Below are positions 61,222-64,000 of a stretch of DNA of 64,000 bases, in pieces. The notes beneath the pieces were generated by a model, which ran no database searches, was not told where the DNA came from, and worked only from the letters and a program-made list of their open reading frames with translations. The position numbers and the translations under genes were made by a program. The stretch comes from JADHUC01 sp964623055 (GTDB lineage Bacteria > Planctomycetota > Planctomycetia > Pirellulales > Pirellulaceae), in contig CAZURK010000022.1 in the NCBI GenBank assembly GCA_964623055.1, positions 25,634 to 89,633 of the forward strand. Direction: 5' to 3'. Position 1 is the stretch's first letter. Each line of letters begins with the position of its first letter.

Positions 61222-63253
61222 CGGTTCTCCGGTTGTCCGTTGCACGGGACTCTGCAAGACACCGATCACTGATTGAAGGCGGCCCATCCAGCGACATGGC
61301 CATAGCGGACACAGGGCAACACGTGTGACCAACGAATGCAAGGGGCCTTACGCTGGCAGTGAGGTGGTTTCCCAACGGTCCGGTGTCTTCGGTCGGCGTC
61401 CGATCGGACAGCATCGTTCGTCGCATCGCCAGCCGGCCGGTAGCCAATTCCACCAGGACGATGTCGGCACCTTGGATGTCAAGCAGGTACTTTCCGTCCT
61501 TGGTGAACCGCGCACTGCGAGTGACGTTGGTCATGCGATGCACCTGGCGGCCGGTTTCCACATCCCAGAACAGCATGCTGTTCGGAGTGTATTGGACCCA
61601 GGCGGCGACCAGACCACCGTCGGCCGACAGTTGCGGGTCATCCAGGAGCGAATAGACTCCATGGTCTTTCCGGATCGTGTCCACTTCGACCCATCGCTGA
61701 AGTTCACCTGCCTTCAGGTTGAAGATGTACAGGCCGTCCTGGCCATGCTTGTTGCGATCGCGATGGTTCACCACGAGGAACTGTCCGTCGGCGGAGACCG
61801 CGGCTTGACCGAGGTGCATTTTCTCTTTGGCGGTGTCGAATTCACGCACGGTTTCGCCGGTCTTGAGGTCGACGATTAGTGTTTTCATCCCCGCCACGCT
61901 CATCAGGTGTTTGCGGTCGGGCAGCAAGCGGGAGAAGCCGGCGTTGTAGGCCAATGAGTTGGGTGAACTGCGAATCTCATCGCCGGTAGGGATCTCCCAG
62001 ACTTGATAAGTGGCTCCCGAGCCGACGGCGATCAGTTCCCAGTTGTCTGCCGAAAATTGCAGGTCTTGGCTGCAATCGCCTTCGAGCGTCAAGAGCCGGC
62101 GGCCGGATTTGACTTGGAAGATGTGGATCTGATTCCCCGAGATGCGGGCGGCCACCATGCGACCGTTGGGCGAGAACGCGATCCTTTGATAACGGCGTTG
62201 GCTGCGTTCCGATTCCATCAGTGGGCGGCCCGATTTCAGGTCCCAAACTCGCAGTTGACCATAACCGCCAGCCCAACTGCCCACGCGGCCGCCCGTCACC
62301 AGACGACTTCCATCAGGTGAAAAGGCCAGCCCGTTCACTTGGTCGATTCCTGTGTCAAACACTTGAACGTCTTCGCCCCGGGTTACGCTCCAGAATCGGA
62401 CCTTCTTGTCGTCGCCGGCCGAAGCGAGGTACCGGCCGTCCGGCGTGAAGGCCAGCGTCGTGACGTCGGCGTCGTTCTCCTGTCTCGCCAGCTCCGCCAC
62501 CACGTCCCCAGACTTGGTGTCGTATACGCGAACGCGGCTTAGATAGCCGCCGCCGACCGCCAGCCAGCGCTCGTCAGGTGAAAACGCCAGCAGCGAGGCG
62601 ATCCCCTCTTCGCCCAGCGGCAGAGCGCGCAGGTGTTTTCCGTCGTCTCCCGAATACAGATGCAACTGCCCGTCGTACGTGCTGCCCGCCGCCAGCTTGC
62701 CTTTGGGCGAGAAGGCGAACTGCTCATACCCGTTCACCTTGGTCTTCACGATCACGGTTGCGATGGATTCTCCCAACTGATGGTCGAAGAAATGAACGAT
62801 GCCGTATTTGTCGCCGGAAAAGACCCACCGCCGGCCATCGCGGCGAATCGTGCGGGCGCGGCGATTTTCGCGCAAGCGGACAACTTTTCCGGATTCAATG
62901 TCCCACCAGGTTCCGCCCGCCACCAGCGACTTGCCGTCGTCAAGAAACGTCAGGTCGCGCAGGTACGAGCCTCGGTACTCCCAGCGGTCTAGGCTGCGCC
63001 CGGTCCTCGCATCCCACATCACCACGCCAAAATTCCTGCTCGGGTCGCGTTGCTGCCAGGCGGCAGCGATAAAACGCCCGTCGGGCGAGTAGGCGACGTG
63101 CTCGACCGGAGCATCCACGGCAAATCGTGACACTCCCAACCGTGTGACAGCGCCAGCCGGCAGGGGATCACCCTCGCCGAAGGGTTCCTGGGCCCTTGTC
63201 AGGGAAGCTGCCGTAACGACCACCCATGCCAACATGCCGATTGATCTGAGCAT
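61112..63253 (-). CDS. Exported WD40 beta-propeller protein with altered 3' end
   Basis: About 713 residues from ATG 63253 (AAGGAGA upstream), with signal peptide MLRSIGMLAWVVVTAASLTR. From residue 45 onwards there are WD40-type blades with A-Y/F-S-P-D/N-G-R motifs: HVAYSPDGRFIAAAWQQ, FAFSPKGKLAAGSTYDGQLH, LLAFSPDERWLAVGGGYLSR, LAFTPDGRYLASAGDDKKVR, LAFSPDGSRLVTGG, IAFSPNGRMVAARISGNQIH. At least eleven blade-like units suggest two propellers. After residue ~635 the wording changes to Arg/Pro/Ala-rich text unlike WD40 proteins, while the expected helical tail appears in another frame (61063-61221). The protein is probably translated but with a scrambled end, or the locus is decaying. Exported scaffold role; ligand unknown. 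Confidence 0.82.
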   Translation of the reverse strand: MLRSIGMLAWVVVTAASLTRAQEPFGEGDPLPAGAVTRLGVSRFAVDAPVEHVAYSPDGRFIAAAWQQRDPSRNFGVVMWDARTGRSLDRWEYRGSYLRDLTFLDDGKSLVAGGTWWDIESGKVVRLRENRRARTIRRDGRRWVFSGDKYGIVHFFDHQLGESIATVIVKTKVNGYEQFAFSPKGKLAAGSTYDGQLHLYSGDDGKHLRALPLGEEGIASLLAFSPDERWLAVGGGYLSRVRVYDTKSGDVVAELARQENDADVTTLAFTPDGRYLASAGDDKKVRFWSVTRGEDVQVFDTGIDQVNGLAFSPDGSRLVTGGRVGSWAGGYGQLRVWDLKSGRPLMESERSQRRYQRIAFSPNGRMVAARISGNQIHIFQVKSGRRLLTLEGDCSQDLQFSADNWELIAVGSGATYQVWEIPTGDEIRSSPNSLAYNAGFSRLLPDRKHLMSVAGMKTLIVDLKTGETVREFDTAKEKMHLGQAAVSADGQFLVVNHRDRNKHGQDGLYIFNLKAGELQRWVEVDTIRKDHGVYSLLDDPQLSADGGLVAAWVQYTPNSMLFWDVETGRQVHRMTNVTRSARFTKDGKYLLDIQGADIVLVELATGRLAMRRTMLSDRTPTEDTGPLGNHLTASVRPLAFVGHTCCPVSAMAMSLDGPPSISDRCLAESRATDNRRTVASNPSGAVVGAARHAQSTPTAGGNGRRFQNGARNA

Positions 63254-63916
63254 GATCGTTCTCCTTGAGGGCGAGGTAGCCAACTACATCGATGTCTCGC
63301 CGCTACTCAGGGTCCCAACCTTCATCGTGTCACGTCCGCTCCCATCAGCATGGAATGGAGGCAGTCAGGTGCGTACTTATATGACGGGTCAACACCACCA
63401 ATGGTTTCTCATGATGGCGTACGTCAGGCAATCAATACCGAAGACGGCCGTCAGAAACTCCAGGCGGTCGCGAATCCACTGCCGACGATGTTCGTAAGAT
63501 TCACCGGTAACCGGATCATCGCCGCAGAGGTAAGCTCAACGGACACAACGAGTTCGCGCATGGCAAACCAGCCGGCCAGGGGCAACACGCGACGTTCTTG
63601 GCATCGCGACATGCTGCCGCAACTCCCGCTTCGAGTCCATTAATGCGTTTGTCTCCTTCGTTCTCTCCGTTGAAGAAATTCCAAATCGATCCAATATCTT
63701 GACCAGACGGCAATCTGCTCTGTTTTTCGCGGGCACGGCCGATCGCTCCAAGGTAACGTACCCCCGGAGCGGATACAATTCTTAGGCTACCTGTGTCTAG
63801 TGCCACCATCTCGTACAATACGTTCAGCCTATTCACAATGAAAGTTCTGAATTGGAGTTGAATGATACGTCAACCTTTCGGGCGCTTATTTCACTCATAA
63901 GGCCAAGGAGGACACG
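63254..63916. other. Gene-free region before the window edge, holding repeat copy B
   Basis: 663 bp between the start of the WD40 gene and the start of the last gene. It contains direct-repeat copy B (63413-63530). A short reverse-strand open frame at 63536-63778 has no family wording and I do not support it. The final 60 bp carry AGGAGGA before ATG 63917. No promoter fixed by eye. Confidence 0.45.
63413..63530 (+). repeat. 118-bp direct repeat, copy B
   Basis: Same element as 59627-59744 (107/118 identical). Upstream of the repeat the same frame reads SGAYLYDGSTPPMVSHDG, so copy B keeps a little more of the ancestral coding sequence than copy A. Downstream the frames differ. It sits between the WD40 gene and the final gene, in no transcription unit I can define. 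Confidence 0.75.
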
Positions 63917-64000
63917 ATGAAGAGAACGATCACCAAAAACACGCGAGAGCGTCAGATAACCCGACGCGAGCTGGTCGGCGGCGCCCTGGCTGCTGCCGGC
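63917..64000 (+). CDS. N-terminus of a Tat-exported protein, cut by the window edge
   Basis: Only 28 codons are visible. ATG 63917 follows AGGAGGA at ideal spacing. The start of the product, MKRTITKNTRERQ then ITRRELVGGALAAAG, is a twin-arginine signal (T-R-R-E-L-V-G) with the beginning of the hydrophobic h-region. Planctomycete genes with this opening are often Gfo/Idh/MocA oxidoreductases, DUF1501 proteins or sulfatases, but too little is visible to choose. Confidence 0.75.
   Translation, partial: MKRTITKNTRERQITRRELVGGALAAAG

Noticed and set aside
63536..63778. A reverse-strand small open frame near the right edge
   Set aside because: No RBS at a suitable distance for its long form, Arg-rich unspecific translation and no family motif.

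Overview
The window looks like a chromosomal segment of a Planctomycetota bacterium, probably Pirellulales-like. This rests on gene content, not on a marker gene. It holds two formylglycine sulfatases, a Tat-exported Gfo/Idh/MocA oxidoreductase, a large membrane-anchored Ser/Thr kinase, PQQ-type and WD40 beta-propellers, a DUF1080 fusion, a ThuA-like protein, secreted beta-helix proteins, a protein with the RYTV motifs of planctomycete cell-wall (YTV) proteins, and leucine-rich and secretin-N-like proteins with one N-terminal anchor. I recognised no rRNA, tRNA or CRISPR array. Most genes stand alone or in pairs. Convergent genes are often separated by near-perfect inverted repeats.

Layout. 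1-5 kb: end of an unidentified enzyme, a sugar MFS transporter with a long Ala-rich insert, and a secreted parallel beta-helix protein. 5.1-14.8 kb: the most unusual locus. A LysR-like regulator is divergent from an operon of a 2H-phosphoesterase-like protein, a 1760-residue single-chain protein (ROK kinase, GlnD-type nucleotidyltransferase, LRV-like repeats, GH3 hydrolase, HD phosphohydrolase) and a full-length transketolase whose GTG start lies inside the end of the megaprotein gene. 15-31.7 kb: secreted or membrane proteins, namely an SH3-like protein, a PQQ propeller protein with a Rossmann insert and a palindrome inside the gene, a ThuA-like protein, a tiny zinc ribbon, a kinase, an internally duplicated secreted protein, an LRR protein and tandem DUF4139 paralogues.

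32-45 kb: small secreted proteins, a nested-palindrome region, a probable polysaccharide-lyase-like enzyme, a HEAT protein, transposase debris next to a 5'-truncated type III polyketide synthase, a DUF1080-nitrilase fusion, a [2Fe-2S] protein translationally coupled to bioF, and a YTV-type protein. 46-53 kb: a Cys-rich protein, two convergent sulfatases, and a two-gene module of a vWA protein and an ARPP-like protein with a C-terminal HTH.

53-64 kb: a carbohydrate-directed run (beta-helix plus LamG protein, sialidase-like BNR protein, Tat Gfo/Idh/MocA oxidoreductase), a membrane protein, a 37-residue membrane peptide with a strong Shine-Dalgarno, a WD40 protein with a frameshifted 3' end, and a Tat-signal gene cut by the window edge. 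A 118-bp direct repeat, 107/118 identical by hand count, flanks this last part.

Overall the segment points to an aquatic or soil polysaccharide degrader: secreted beta-helix, sialidase-like and sulfatase proteins open glycans, a sugar transporter imports products, and the 6.4-14.8 kb operon could couple glycoside hydrolysis, sugar phosphorylation and C2 transfer. That last link is inference from domain content only.
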